DNA from: Actinoplanes couchii
Lineage (GTDB): Bacteria; Actinomycetota; Actinomycetes; Mycobacteriales; Micromonosporaceae
Direction of reading: 5' to 3'
Assembly (NCBI RefSeq): GCF_016862075.1
Contig: NZ_BOMG01000052.1
Coordinates: forward strand, 95,559 to 159,558
DNA: 64,000 nucleotides
Position 1 is the first letter of the stretch; each line of letters begins with the position of its first letter. The notes under the pieces were generated by a model. That model worked only from the letters and a program-made list of their open reading frames with translations. It made no database searches and was not told where the DNA came from. Position numbers and translations under genes: made by a program. Shown here one piece after another: positions 8,632 through 16,958 of this stretch.

Positions 8632-9112
8632 CGAGGACGTCCCGGCGATCCGTGACATCTGCGTGCAGGGCTATCGCAAGACCTATCCGGGTCTGTTGAG
8701 CAGCGAGTTCATCGAGCGGATGCTCGACGGGTTCTACACCGCCGAGCATGTCGCCAAGCAGATCTCGGCGGCCCCGCCGGGCTGGCTCGGTTACCAGGTG
8801 GCCGAAGAGGACGGACGGGTCGTCGGCGCGGCGGGTGGTGGCGTGATCGCGCCCGGGGCGGGTGAGCTGTTCATGCTCTATCTCGACTTCGGCAGGCGTG
8901 GGCGCGGGATCGGCACGCTGCTGCTGGACCGGATCACCGGGCAGTTGCGGGATCTCGGGGTGGCGCAGATGTGGGTGGCCGCGCTGGACGGCAACGAGCT
9001 GGGCATCCCGTTCTACGAGGCGCGCGGTTTCCGGAAGGTGGAGCGGCGGCGCACCTACGGCTCGACCGAGGTGGACGATGCCTGGTCGTGGCGGTTCTCC
9101 CGGCCGATCTGA
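8606..9112 (+). CDS. GNAT N-acetyltransferase
   Basis: A 168-residue acetyltransferase of the GNAT fold, not a close copy of its upstream neighbour. Motif A is MLYLDFGRRGRGIGTLLLD with the RGRGIG pyrophosphate loop; motif B is NELGIPFYEARGFRKVE. The N-terminus (VRAARDEDVPAIRDICVQGY) matches the family. The ATG at 8606 lies inside the preceding gene, which suggests translational coupling. The substrate is unknown. The 3' end is 7 bp from the stop of the convergent WYL regulator. Confidence 0.85.
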   Translation: MVLVRAARDEDVPAIRDICVQGYRKTYPGLLSSEFIERMLDGFYTAEHVAKQISAAPPGWLGYQVAEEDGRVVGAAGGGVIAPGAGELFMLYLDFGRRGRGIGTLLLDRITGQLRDLGVAQMWVAALDGNELGIPFYEARGFRKVERRRTYGSTEVDDAWSWRFSRPI

Positions 9113-9119
9113 GTTTTTG

Positions 9120-10124
9120 TCATACCCCCTCGATAGGTTCCTGTTTGCGGATCGGCGCCACGGGGGCGCCGATCCGTCCAGAATTGCGCAGCAGCGACTC
9201 CCCGGTGTGCCGCACCCGGTCCCGCAGCTCGTCGGGCGATTCCACGGTGAAGGGGACGTCGAGCACTCCGAGCGCCATCACCGGCCAGCCCAGGTCGTCG
9301 ACGTTCATCCGCAGGCGGCAGCCCTCCGGGGTCGCCTCCACCGCGCCCCAGTTCCCGACGGTCGTCCGCACGGTGTCCACATCGGTCCGGAGCAGGACCG
9401 ACACCTCGTACCGCTGGGGAATGGTCCGCATCCTGGACCGCAACCACCGCACCGGGTCGCCGCCGGGCAGGTCCCGTGGCCGGAACCGTGCCCCGGTCGG
9501 CGCCGGAGCGGTCAGCCGGTCGAGGCGGAAGCTGCGCCAGTCGCCGCGTTCCAGGTCCCAGGCCACCAGGTACCACCGGCGGCCCAGGGAGACGAGCCGG
9601 TGCGGCTCGACGTGCCGGCGGGCGGTCTCGCCGTCCCGGGGTGTGTAGTCGAAGCGCAGCCGCTCCTCGGCCCGGCAGGCCATCGCCAGGCTGGTCAGGG
9701 TGAGCGCGTCGAGGGCCGGGCCGCCGCCGAGGACGCCCGGTGCGGTGACCGCCTGAAGTGCGTCGATGCGGCGGCGCAGCCGGGGCGGCAGCAGCTGGAT
9801 CACCTTGGCGAGGGCCCGCACCGAGGTCTCCTCGAACCCGGCGACCGCACCGGCCGCGGCACTGCGCAGCCCGACCGCGATCGCCACCGCCTCCTCGTCG
9901 TCGAGCAGCAGCGGCGGCATCGCGGCGCCGGCCTGCAGCTGGTACCCGCCGGCCACGCCCCGCGACGCGTCCACCGGATAGCCCAGCTCACGCAGCCGGT
10001 CGACGTCGCGGCGCAGGGTCCGCGGGCTGACGTCGAGGCGGCCGGCCAGCTCGGAGCCCGGCCAGTAGCGGTGTGTCTGCAGCAGGGAGAGCAACCGCAG
10101 CATCCGTGCGCTCGTGTTCGCCAT
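9120..10124 (-). CDS. WYL-domain transcriptional regulator
   Basis: A 334-residue helix-turn-helix/WYL regulator of the type often labelled YafY or DeoR-like. Residues 1-60 form a winged HTH (RLLSLLQTHRYWPGSELAGRL then VSPRTLRRDVDRLRELG). The WYL domain follows around residues 140-225 (RFDYTPRDGETARRHVEPHRLV and RRWYLVAWDLERGDWRSFRLDR), then a C-terminal WCX-like segment. It is divergent from the ABC exporter at 10186 across a 61-bp promoter region, so it probably controls that exporter (inference). The ATG at 10124 is chosen over one at 10166 because GGAGGA lies about 10 nt upstream and the HTH begins directly after it. Confidence 0.88.
   Translation of the reverse strand: MANTSARMLRLLSLLQTHRYWPGSELAGRLDVSPRTLRRDVDRLRELGYPVDASRGVAGGYQLQAGAAMPPLLLDDEEAVAIAVGLRSAAAGAVAGFEETSVRALAKVIQLLPPRLRRRIDALQAVTAPGVLGGGPALDALTLTSLAMACRAEERLRFDYTPRDGETARRHVEPHRLVSLGRRWYLVAWDLERGDWRSFRLDRLTAPAPTGARFRPRDLPGGDPVRWLRSRMRTIPQRYEVSVLLRTDVDTVRTTVGNWGAVEATPEGCRLRMNVDDLGWPVMALGVLDVPFTVESPDELRDRVRHTGESLLRNSGRIGAPVAPIRKQEPIEGV
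9148..9176. terminator. Terminator-like hairpin inside a coding 3' end
   Basis: A perfect 12-bp stem (CGGATCGGCGCC with GGCGCCGATCCG) and a 5-nt loop lie within the last codons of the WYL regulator, downstream of the convergent GNAT gene. There is no T tract, so its strength as a terminator is uncertain. Confidence 0.45.
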
Positions 10125-10185
10125 GACTTGAGCGTCCTCCCGATTGCGGTCAGGAAATGGCCGCAACGAACCCTAGCCTCGAGAC

Positions 10186-11115
10186 ATGATTCAGACGCGA
10201 GAGCTGACGAAGCGGTTCAAGGACGTACGCGCGGTCGACGGCTTGGATCTCACGGTGGCGCGGGGTGAGCTGGTCGCGCTGCTCGGGCCGAACGGCGCGG
10301 GGAAGTCGACCACGCTGCGGATGCTCACCACCCTGATCCCGCCGACCTCGGGCAGCGCCACGGTCGCCGGGTTCGACGTGGTGCGGCAGCAGCGGGAGGT
10401 GCGGCTGCGGATCGGCTACATCGGGCAGGGCAACGGCGCCGGGCACAGCCAGCGCGGCCGGGACGAACTGATCAGCCAGGGCCGGGCGTACGGGATGGGG
10501 GTCCGGGCCGCCCGGGCCCGTGCCGGGGAGCTGATCGACTCGCTGGGGCTGGGCGAGGTCGCCGACCGGACCGTCTCCACCCTCTCCGGCGGGCAGCGCC
10601 GCCGTCTGGACATCGCGATGGGCCTGATCCACGCGCCGGAGCTGCTCTTCCTCGACGAGCCGTCCACCGGCCTGGATCCGCAGAACCGGGCCAACCTGCA
10701 GGAGCACATCGTGCGGCTGCGTGCCGAGCACGGCACCACGATCGTGCTGACCACGCACTACCTGGACGAGGCCGACTCGATGGCCGAGCGGGTGGTGGTG
10801 ATCGACCACGGCCGGATCGTCGCCGACGACACCCCGCGGCGGCTCAAGGCCGTGCACGTCGGTGACCGGGTGATCCTCGGGTTCGCGTCCGAGTCCGCGG
10901 CAATCGAGGCGGCCCGGGAGACCGGTGGCACCCGGCACGGCGCCGAGGTACGGATCACCGGCGAGGACGGGCCCCGGATCGCCGCCCGGTCGGCCGTGCT
11001 CGGCCCGATCTCGATCGAGGTCGTCCGGCCCACCCTGGACGACGTCTTCCTCACCCTGACCGGAACCAGCCTGCGCGAAGGTGGCGCGGCCGAACTCGTG
11101 GAGGCCCGATCATGA
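10186..11115 (+). CDS. DrrA-like ABC transporter ATPase
   Basis: A 309-residue ATPase of the daunorubicin-resistance (DrrA) type, half of an ABC-2 exporter. Motifs in order: Walker A GPNGAGKST (34-42), signature LSGGQ (133-137), Walker B LLFLDEP with D157-E158, the D-loop STGLDP and the switch histidine in TTHYLDEAD. The C-terminal 90 residues carry the DrrA-type regulatory domain, ending in RPTLDDVFLTLTG. ATG at 10186. The stop overlaps the start of the permease by 4 bp (ATGA). The cargo is unknown; drugs, lipids or peptides are all possible. Confidence 0.92.
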   Translation: MIQTRELTKRFKDVRAVDGLDLTVARGELVALLGPNGAGKSTTLRMLTTLIPPTSGSATVAGFDVVRQQREVRLRIGYIGQGNGAGHSQRGRDELISQGRAYGMGVRAARARAGELIDSLGLGEVADRTVSTLSGGQRRRLDIAMGLIHAPELLFLDEPSTGLDPQNRANLQEHIVRLRAEHGTTIVLTTHYLDEADSMAERVVVIDHGRIVADDTPRRLKAVHVGDRVILGFASESAAIEAARETGGTRHGAEVRITGEDGPRIAARSAVLGPISIEVVRPTLDDVFLTLTGTSLREGGAAELVEARS

Positions 11116-11849
11116 CGTCGCTCGTCACCGACACCCGCGTCGTCTTCAGCCGGGAACTGCGGCCGGTCCTGCGGGATCCGTTCTCGGTGATCTTCTCGAT
11201 GGTGCAGCCGCTGTTCTTCCTCGGGCTGTTCGCGCCGTTGCTGCCCGGGGACGGTTCGCTGCAGTGGTTCGTACCGGGAATCATCGTGATGTCCTGCCTC
11301 TTCGGCTCGTCGATGACGGGTTCCAACCTGCTCTTCGAGATCCAGACCGGCTCGCACGAGCGGATGCTCGTCACCCCGCTGCGCCGGCCGGCCCTGCTGA
11401 TCGGGCGGGCGCTCAAGGAGATCGTGCCGATGTTCGCGCAGGCCGCGCTGATCGTGGCGGTGTGTGTGCCGTTCGGTTTCGAGCCGCATCTCGGCGGGGC
11501 GCTGCTCGGGTTGCTCATCCTGGCCGGTTTCTGTGTGGGGCTGGGCGCGCTGTCGTACACGCTGGCTCTCGCCTCGAAGAACAAGGAGTGGCTGTTCTGG
11601 ACCGTGCAGCAGACCCTGCTCTTCCCGTTGCTGCTGCTGGCCGGGGTGCTGCTCCCGATCGAGAACGGTCCCGGCTGGCTGCAGACCCTTTCCAAGATCA
11701 ATCCGATGACGTACGTGGTCAGCGCCGAGCGCGCGCTCTTCAGCGGCGACGTGCTGGCCCGCAGCACCCTGGAGGGTCTCGTCGCGGCGGTCGTGGTGTG
11801 TGGTCTCGGACTCGCCGTCGGAGTCCGGGCCATGCGGCGCTCCGACTGA
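11112..11849 (+). CDS. ABC-2 exporter permease (DrrB-like)
   Basis: A 245-residue integral membrane partner of the preceding ATPase. Six hydrophobic segments are visible, starting with VIFSMVQPLFFLGLFAPLL. The ABC-2 family hallmark NPMTYVVSAERALF lies near residue 203, and SMTGSNLLFEIQTGSHERMLVTPLRRPALLIGR is the usual cytoplasmic coupling region. The start ATG overlaps the ATPase stop, so the pair is translationally coupled and should form one exporter. The divergent WYL regulator is the likely controller. Confidence 0.9.
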   Translation: MTSLVTDTRVVFSRELRPVLRDPFSVIFSMVQPLFFLGLFAPLLPGDGSLQWFVPGIIVMSCLFGSSMTGSNLLFEIQTGSHERMLVTPLRRPALLIGRALKEIVPMFAQAALIVAVCVPFGFEPHLGGALLGLLILAGFCVGLGALSYTLALASKNKEWLFWTVQQTLLFPLLLLAGVLLPIENGPGWLQTLSKINPMTYVVSAERALFSGDVLARSTLEGLVAAVVVCGLGLAVGVRAMRRSD

Positions 11850-11871
11850 CCGGGCCCGCTACCTTCTTCAC

Positions 11872-12954
11872 GTGTTCGGTCGTGTGGCAATCAAGAAGCT
11901 GGTCGGCACTCTGATCCGGCCGTCCGCGCACGTGCCCTCCCCGCGCTCCGGCAACCCGGACGCGATCGTCGACTGCGCCGTCTACAGCGGCGGGGTGCGG
12001 CACGGCGGGTCCGCGCGGCTGTCGTTCCCGGAAGCGGCCCGGCTGGCCCGCCGCCGCCGGGGCGCGTTCGTCTGGCTCGGCCTGCACGAGCCCGACCCGG
12101 CCACGATGCGGCCGGTGGCCGAGGTGTTCGGCCTGCACGATCTGCTGGTCGAGCAGGCGGTCTCGGGTGGCCACCGGCCCGGCGTGGAGACTCTCGGCGA
12201 GGTGACCCGGCTGGTGCTGCGGACCGCGCGGTACGTCGAGCACGACCGGCTGACCGCCACCTCCGAGGTGGTGGAGACCGGCGACATCACGGTGCTGATC
12301 GGCCCGTGGTTCGCGATCACCGTGCGGCACGGGCCGGTGGGGCCGCTGTGGGCGGTGCGCAACGAGCTGCAGAGCCGCCCGGAGGTGCTGCGGCAGGGGC
12401 CGTGGGCGGTGGCGTACGCGGTCGGCAGCCGGATGGTGGACAGCTACCTGGACGTGGCCGAGCACGTCGAACGTGACCTGGAACGGATCGAGGAGGAGAC
12501 CTTCGCCGAGGTGCGCACCTCCGAGTTCGCGCACATCTACCAGCTGAAACGGGAGATGGTGGAGTTCAAGCGGGCGGTGCTGCCGCTGGCCGAGCCGCTG
12601 GCGCGACTGCTGGAGTCGGGTGACCTGCCGGACGGGCTGCGGCCGTACCTGCTGGACGTGCGGGGCCGGCAGGCGCGCGCGGTGGACCGGGTGGCGAGCT
12701 TCGACGACCTGCTGAACTCGATCCTGCAGGCCCGGCTCGCGCAGATCTCGGTGGATCAGAACCACGACATGCGCAAGATCGCCTCGTGGGCCGCGATCGC
12801 CGCGGTGCCGACGGTGATCGCCGGGGTCTTCGGGATGAACTTCGAGCACCTGCCGGGGCTGGATTCGCCGTACGGGTTCGCCGGTTCGATGGTGGCGATG
12901 ACGGTGCTCGGCGGCGGTGTCTATCTGCGCCTGAAGAAGGCCGGATGGCTGTGA
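11872..12954 (+). CDS. corA: CorA-family magnesium/divalent-cation channel
   Basis: A 360-residue CorA protein mediating uptake of magnesium or cobalt. A soluble N-terminal funnel (residues to about 300, including the long helix FAHIYQLKREMVEFKRAVLPL) precedes two transmembrane helices. The selectivity motif GMN is at residues 321-323 (VFGMNFEHLPGL) at the end of TM1, and TM2 is GFAGSMVAMTVLGGGVYL. The basic C-terminus (LKKAGWL) is typical. The GTG at 11872 sits 22 bp after the exporter stop; a GTG at 11884 is an alternative, and neither has a strong ribosome site. Confidence 0.9.
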   Translation: MFGRVAIKKLVGTLIRPSAHVPSPRSGNPDAIVDCAVYSGGVRHGGSARLSFPEAARLARRRRGAFVWLGLHEPDPATMRPVAEVFGLHDLLVEQAVSGGHRPGVETLGEVTRLVLRTARYVEHDRLTATSEVVETGDITVLIGPWFAITVRHGPVGPLWAVRNELQSRPEVLRQGPWAVAYAVGSRMVDSYLDVAEHVERDLERIEEETFAEVRTSEFAHIYQLKREMVEFKRAVLPLAEPLARLLESGDLPDGLRPYLLDVRGRQARAVDRVASFDDLLNSILQARLAQISVDQNHDMRKIASWAAIAAVPTVIAGVFGMNFEHLPGLDSPYGFAGSMVAMTVLGGGVYLRLKKAGWL

Positions 12955-13189
12955 CCGTCACAGTCACAGAAAGTAACCGTGACTAACTTCACGGGGCTTC
13001 CCCAGGGTTTTCACACACGTCGAAGACCCCCTATATGGTGTGCTCAGTCGCCCTAAAGGGTCTGTCAATCACCGGTACGGCTGGTTGTCACGCCGGAAGG
13101 TCGCTGAAGCTCGGGCGTCCCGCCCTAGCCCATGAACACGGCGAGTTACTAGGTTTTCAGACTGCGCCGACCTTTGGGGGGAAATCAGA

Positions 13190-15796
13190 GTGACGGCAAC
13201 CCACGCCGCACCGCAGCGGACCGGACCGGAGCCGTCGGGCGGAAGCGGCATCTTCTCGGCTCTCAAGGGCCACGTCGATCTCTTCCTGAACGCCGGCTCT
13301 CTGATGGGGACCACCCTCATCACGTCCGCGTTCGGTTTCGCCTACTGGTGGGTCGCGGCCCACCTGGCCCCACAGGCCTCCGTCGGCCAGGCCTCGGCGG
13401 CGGTGTCCGCGATGACCCTGATCGGCACCATCGGCATGTTCGGCATGGGCACCATGCTGATCGCCGAGCTGCCCACCATCGCCCGCGGCAAATGGGACCT
13501 GATCTCCACCTGTCTGCTCACCGCGGGCACCGTGGCGACCGCCGGCGGCCTGGTCTACGTGCTGCTCGCGCACCTCTGGATCCCCAGCCTGCGGGACGCC
13601 CTCGGCGGCGCCCCCGGCACGGTCCTGCTGGTGGCCGGCATCGCGCTGACCGCGATGACGCTGGTCCTCGACGAGGCCATGGTCGGCCTGCTCCAGGGCC
13701 CGCTGCAGCTGATGCGCAACGCCTGGTTCTCGCTGATCAAGCTGGTCCTGCTGGGTGTCGTGGCGGTCATCCCGGGTCTGGCGATGACCGGGTCGCTCAT
13801 CCTGCTCACCTGGGTGGCCGGCATCGTCACGTCGACCGCGATCCTGTTCCGGACGCTGCGCCGGCGCGGCATGATCGACTCGCTGCGCCCCCGTCCCGCT
13901 CTGATGCGCGGGCGCGGCCGGGCCGCGTTCGACCACAACCTGCTCAACCTGGCCACCTACCTGCCCCGGGTCACCCTGCCGCTGATCGTCGTCGCGACCA
14001 TCTCGGAGGAGGCGAACGCGGCGTTCTACACCGCGTTCATGGTGCTGTCGTTCATGGCGATGGTGCCGGGCAACTTCGCGATCACGCTGTTCGCGGTGAC
14101 CGCCGGTGACAAGAGCGCCCTGCGCAGCAAGGTCCGGGTCGGCCTGGCGGTCTGCCTGGGCGCCGGCTTCCCGGCGTCGCTGGTGGTGTACTTCCTGGCC
14201 GAGCCGATCATGGGCCTGTTCGGCGCGAACTACGCGAAGACGGCGGGCGAGGCGCTGGCCATCCTCGCCCTGACCTACGTGCCGTTCGTCTTCCACCACT
14301 TCTTCCTGGCGATCTCCCGGGTGCAGGGCAAGTTGCGCGGCGCCGGGATCTTCTCGGTCTTCGCCGGCCTGGCCGAGCTGGGGGCCGCCTGGTGGGCCGG
14401 CACCAACGGCGACCTGAACGACCTGTGCACCGCGGTGGCCGTGGTCATGGCCGTCGAGACGGTGCTGATCGCGCCGATCGTGCTGAAGGTCGTCTTCGCC
14501 CCCGTCGTCGACAGTTCCGCGGTAGCAGAGGGAGTCACCGTCATGTCCACCACCAGCCTGACCTTGCGCGAGCGCGCGTGGCTGCCGCTGGAGTACATCC
14601 GCACCGTCGGACCGCTCGCCGGTGTCGACGCCACGCGGGTGCGCAACGCGCTGATCGGCCTGCACGCCGCCGACCCCACCCACCGGGCGGTGTCCCGGCT
14701 GGACCGGTCCGGTTCCGCCTGGCAGCACATGGACGCCGCGTCGTTCCACGCCTACGTGCAGGAGGCGGTGACCGACATCGGTCACGGGCCGGTGGACTTC
14801 GACGCGATGACCAGGCACCTGCAGTCCGAGGAACGCGGCCACCACCCGCTGCGGATCCTCGTCGGCGGCGGCTACTTCGCGCTCAAGGTGTCGCACGCCT
14901 ACGGCGACGCCGGCCCGGTGAACACACTGGTGCACGAGCTGGTCCAGGCGGCGGCCGAGGGGCGCGCGGCCCGGATCCAGCCGTCCGAGCGGCACAAGAT
15001 GGCACTGCCGGTGGCTTGGTGGAAGCAGTTCGGGTTCAAGCCCGGCCGGTGGAAGGAGGGGCTGAGCTTCGCCCGTCCGCCGCACATCGAGGAGACCCAG
15101 GCGCGCCCGTGGCAGGCGAATCTGACCGTGGTCACCGCCCGCTCCGGCCAGGTGCTGGGCGACATGCGGACCTGGCGCGACCAGCACGCCCCCGGGGTCA
15201 CCACGTCGGCGATCACCTTCGCCGCGTTCACCTCGGCGCTGATCGAACTCGGTCTCAAACCCGACCTTCGCGGCGGTACGTTCCTCGCTGACGCCCGCCG
15301 GTATCTGGGCAAGGGCATCAGCATCGACAGCAACTTCTGCATGGGCCCGTTCCTGACCCCGCCGAGCCTCACCGACCCGGTCGCGATCCACCGGACGCTG
15401 AAGGCCGAACTGGCCACCGGCCGGATCCTGACGATGATGCTGCTGCGCGAAGGCAAGATCATGCTCACCGGGGCGCCCGGCCTGCCGGACCCGTACCCGG
15501 GCGAGGTCAGCGTCGCGCCGCAGCCCCGCCTCACGTTCAGCAACCAGGGCCGGCACGACATGCTCGGTGACCTGCCGTGGGCGGTCCAGCCGGCCGGACG
15601 GGTCAACCAGAGCGTGCCGACGCTCAACGGGCCGGAGGGCATCACGCTGACCACCAGTGAGATGAACGGCGTGCTGCACCTGGAGGCGACGTTCCACGCC
15701 ACCACCTACGACCCGGCCGTCATCGCCCGGGCGCTGGACCTGGTCTGCAGCGACCCGGCCGGCCTGATCATGGCGTACCGCCAGGTCCGGCCGTAG
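13190..15796 (+). CDS. Flippase fused to an acyltransferase-like domain
   Basis: An 868-residue two-domain protein. Residues about 25-445 are a polytopic membrane domain of the MATE/Wzx polysaccharide-flippase type, with roughly 12-14 hydrophobic segments (for example LMGTTLITSAFGFAYWWVAA) and the LNLATYLPRVTLPLIV region. Residues about 452-868 are soluble and resemble the CoA-dependent acyltransferase/condensation superfamily. The best catalytic candidate is SHAYGDAG (H569, D573, G575), a variant of HHxxxDG with one extra residue before the Gly and Ser in place of the first His. PapA-like features such as TSNQG-type FSNQGRHDM near the end agree with this. A Met at 452 (14543) has GAGGGAG upstream, so the second domain may also be made alone. 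GTG start with GGGGGGA ahead. Function inferred: export plus acylation of a glycolipid or polysaccharide intermediate. Confidence 0.75.
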   Translation: MTATHAAPQRTGPEPSGGSGIFSALKGHVDLFLNAGSLMGTTLITSAFGFAYWWVAAHLAPQASVGQASAAVSAMTLIGTIGMFGMGTMLIAELPTIARGKWDLISTCLLTAGTVATAGGLVYVLLAHLWIPSLRDALGGAPGTVLLVAGIALTAMTLVLDEAMVGLLQGPLQLMRNAWFSLIKLVLLGVVAVIPGLAMTGSLILLTWVAGIVTSTAILFRTLRRRGMIDSLRPRPALMRGRGRAAFDHNLLNLATYLPRVTLPLIVVATISEEANAAFYTAFMVLSFMAMVPGNFAITLFAVTAGDKSALRSKVRVGLAVCLGAGFPASLVVYFLAEPIMGLFGANYAKTAGEALAILALTYVPFVFHHFFLAISRVQGKLRGAGIFSVFAGLAELGAAWWAGTNGDLNDLCTAVAVVMAVETVLIAPIVLKVVFAPVVDSSAVAEGVTVMSTTSLTLRERAWLPLEYIRTVGPLAGVDATRVRNALIGLHAADPTHRAVSRLDRSGSAWQHMDAASFHAYVQEAVTDIGHGPVDFDAMTRHLQSEERGHHPLRILVGGGYFALKVSHAYGDAGPVNTLVHELVQAAAEGRAARIQPSERHKMALPVAWWKQFGFKPGRWKEGLSFARPPHIEETQARPWQANLTVVTARSGQVLGDMRTWRDQHAPGVTTSAITFAAFTSALIELGLKPDLRGGTFLADARRYLGKGISIDSNFCMGPFLTPPSLTDPVAIHRTLKAELATGRILTMMLLREGKIMLTGAPGLPDPYPGEVSVAPQPRLTFSNQGRHDMLGDLPWAVQPAGRVNQSVPTLNGPEGITLTTSEMNGVLHLEATFHATTYDPAVIARALDLVCSDPAGLIMAYRQVRP

Positions 15797-15802
15797 CCCC
15801 GC

Positions 15803-15845
15803 GGGCTCTGCCACACCGGACCTGAGGGCCGGTGTGGCGGAGCCC
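15803..15845. terminator. Long hairpin after the flippase fusion
   Basis: Arms 15803-15819 and 15829-15845 pair over 17 bp with one T-G wobble (GGGCTCTGCCACACCGG is the left arm). It starts 6 bp after the stop codon. No T tract follows, so it may help RNA stability rather than stop transcription. Confidence 0.5.
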
Positions 15846-15901
15846 GGCTCTCCCGGGATCCGCCACCGCCGTTCGAACGCCTGGCCGTCACCGTTGTTCG
15901 A

Positions 15902-15934
15902 GCGCCTGGCCGGGTCACGGGTCCGGCCAGGCGC
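15902..15934. repeat. 12-bp inverted repeat
   Basis: GCGCCTGGCCGG and its exact complement CCGGCCAGGCGC are separated by 9 nt. It is the second of three hairpins in a row after the flippase fusion. Confidence 0.6.
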
Positions 15935-15941
15935 CCAGCAC

Positions 15942-15976
15942 AACCGCCCGCGACCCATTGTGGTCGGCGGGCGGTT
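15942..15976 (+). terminator. Intrinsic terminator
   Basis: AACCGCCCGC pairs exactly with GCGGGCGGTT, and a T tract (GGTTTTCG) follows on the plus strand. This is the most conventional terminator of the three hairpins and probably ends the flippase-fusion transcript. Confidence 0.75.
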
Positions 15977-16574
15977 TTCGCATTCCGGATAAAACCGGCA
16001 TTCACCAGGTCGGACGAGGGCTTCCTGCCGGACGACGGGCTTTCCGGGGGAACATGCCCTGGCCGAAGCTCATGAAGGACCGGGGTGCGCCGCCCAGGCC
16101 TTCCCCGAGGGAGCACGCCCTGGCTGACACCTGGAACGCTCACCGCCAGACGCCAGGAACGCCGGCGCCGGGAACGCACCCTGACCGGCACCGGGGATGT
16201 GCCGGCCAGGGCCGCCCTGTCCCGAGCCGGTCGCGTCCGCGAACTCCCGGCTCCGGCCCGGACCACCGTGCCCCGGGGCGCCGGGGCCGCCGTGGTCCGG
16301 GCCACCCGGGCTGCCGAGTCCGGGACCGCCCGGACCGCTCCGCCCACCCGGGCCGGTTCTACGGCGCCTGAATTCCTCCAGAAGCCGAGTCCACCCGACA
16401 CATCAGTCGGACCTACGAATCGGACACTATGTGGATTTAACGCGAATACTGGGCCTTTATCCGGCGTTTCGGAGTGAAAAAGGTAATACCAACCGAATGT
16501 TTAGTTCGAACCCGCCGAAAAGATGATGTTGGTATGTCCGGCTGAATAGCCCGGGACCGGGTAAAAGACTCCCC
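15977..16574. other. Gene-poor spacer
   Basis: About 600 bp with open frames on both strands but no credible protein: their translations are Arg/Pro/Ala-rich and lack ribosome sites or domains. The last 130 bp are AT-richer and look like the promoter region of the following PRC-barrel gene. Confidence 0.5.
16486..16535. promoter_or_regulatory. Inverted repeat upstream of the PRC-barrel gene
   Basis: ATACCAAC (16486-16493) and its exact complement GTTGGTAT (16528-16535) flank 34 nt of relatively AT-rich DNA, 40 bp before the start codon. It could be a regulator site or part of a leader RNA; nothing identifies the protein that would bind it. Confidence 0.4.
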
Positions 16575-16919
16575 ATGACGCAGAACACGGCACCCGAGGA
16601 TCTCGGAACCCCGGTCTCCTACCTGGTCCTGGCGGACGGCACCGCCGTCTACGACCGCTCCGGCACGACCGTGGGCACGGTGGACCACGTGCTCTCCGAC
16701 GAGCACACCAATCTCTTCCACGGCCTGCTGATCAAGACCGCGGACGGGCACCGCTACGCGGGCTCCGACCAGGTCGACGGTCTGTTCGAGCACGGGGTGA
16801 TCGTTGCCGAGCCGGCCGAGCGGCTCGCCACCCCGAGTGAGAAAGAGCCCGCCGAGTCGGCTGAGGGCCGCTCGACGGGCCTCCGTCGCGCCTGGGAGTG
16901 GCTGATCCAGCCGAAATAG
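16575..16919 (+). CDS. PRC-barrel domain protein
   Basis: A 114-residue soluble protein with a single PRC-barrel-like domain at residues 13-80 (TPVSYLVLADGTAVYDRSGTTVGTVDHVL then FHGLLIKTADGHRYAGSDQV). PRC barrels are small beta-barrels used in RNA processing, photosynthetic reaction centres and many actinobacterial stress proteins. The C-terminal 30 residues are charged and low in complexity. It stands alone and converges on fabH. The 3' end has been tandemly duplicated (35-bp period), leaving a non-coding copy of the last codons after the stop. Confidence 0.8.
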   Translation: MTQNTAPEDLGTPVSYLVLADGTAVYDRSGTTVGTVDHVLSDEHTNLFHGLLIKTADGHRYAGSDQVDGLFEHGVIVAEPAERLATPSEKEPAESAEGRSTGLRRAWEWLIQPK

Positions 16920-16955
16920 GTCGGGCCTGGGAGTGGCCCGGTCCAGCCGAAGAAG
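16891..16955. repeat. 35-bp tandem duplication of a gene end
   Basis: CCTGGGAGTGG...CAGCCGAAATAGG at 16891 recurs at 16926 as CCTGGGAGTGG...CAGCCGAAGAAGG. The first copy encodes WEWLIQPK and the stop codon; the second lies after the stop and has lost it by A to G change. Confidence 0.8.
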
Positions 16956-16958
16956 GGG

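Noticed and set aside
13020..13189. Riboswitch (c-di-GMP-I or similar) ahead of the flippase fusion
   Set aside because: The leader has GC-rich pairings, but the conserved GEMM core and other riboswitch consensus motifs could not be matched.
13157..15958. A 933-residue open frame antisense to the flippase fusion
   Set aside because: It is rich in Arg, Gly, His and Gln with no domain, and results from GC-rich third codon positions of the real gene on the other strand.
15706..16401. 231-residue minus-strand gene after the flippase fusion
   Set aside because: Arg/Gly/Pro-rich without domains; covers the three hairpins and has no ribosome site.
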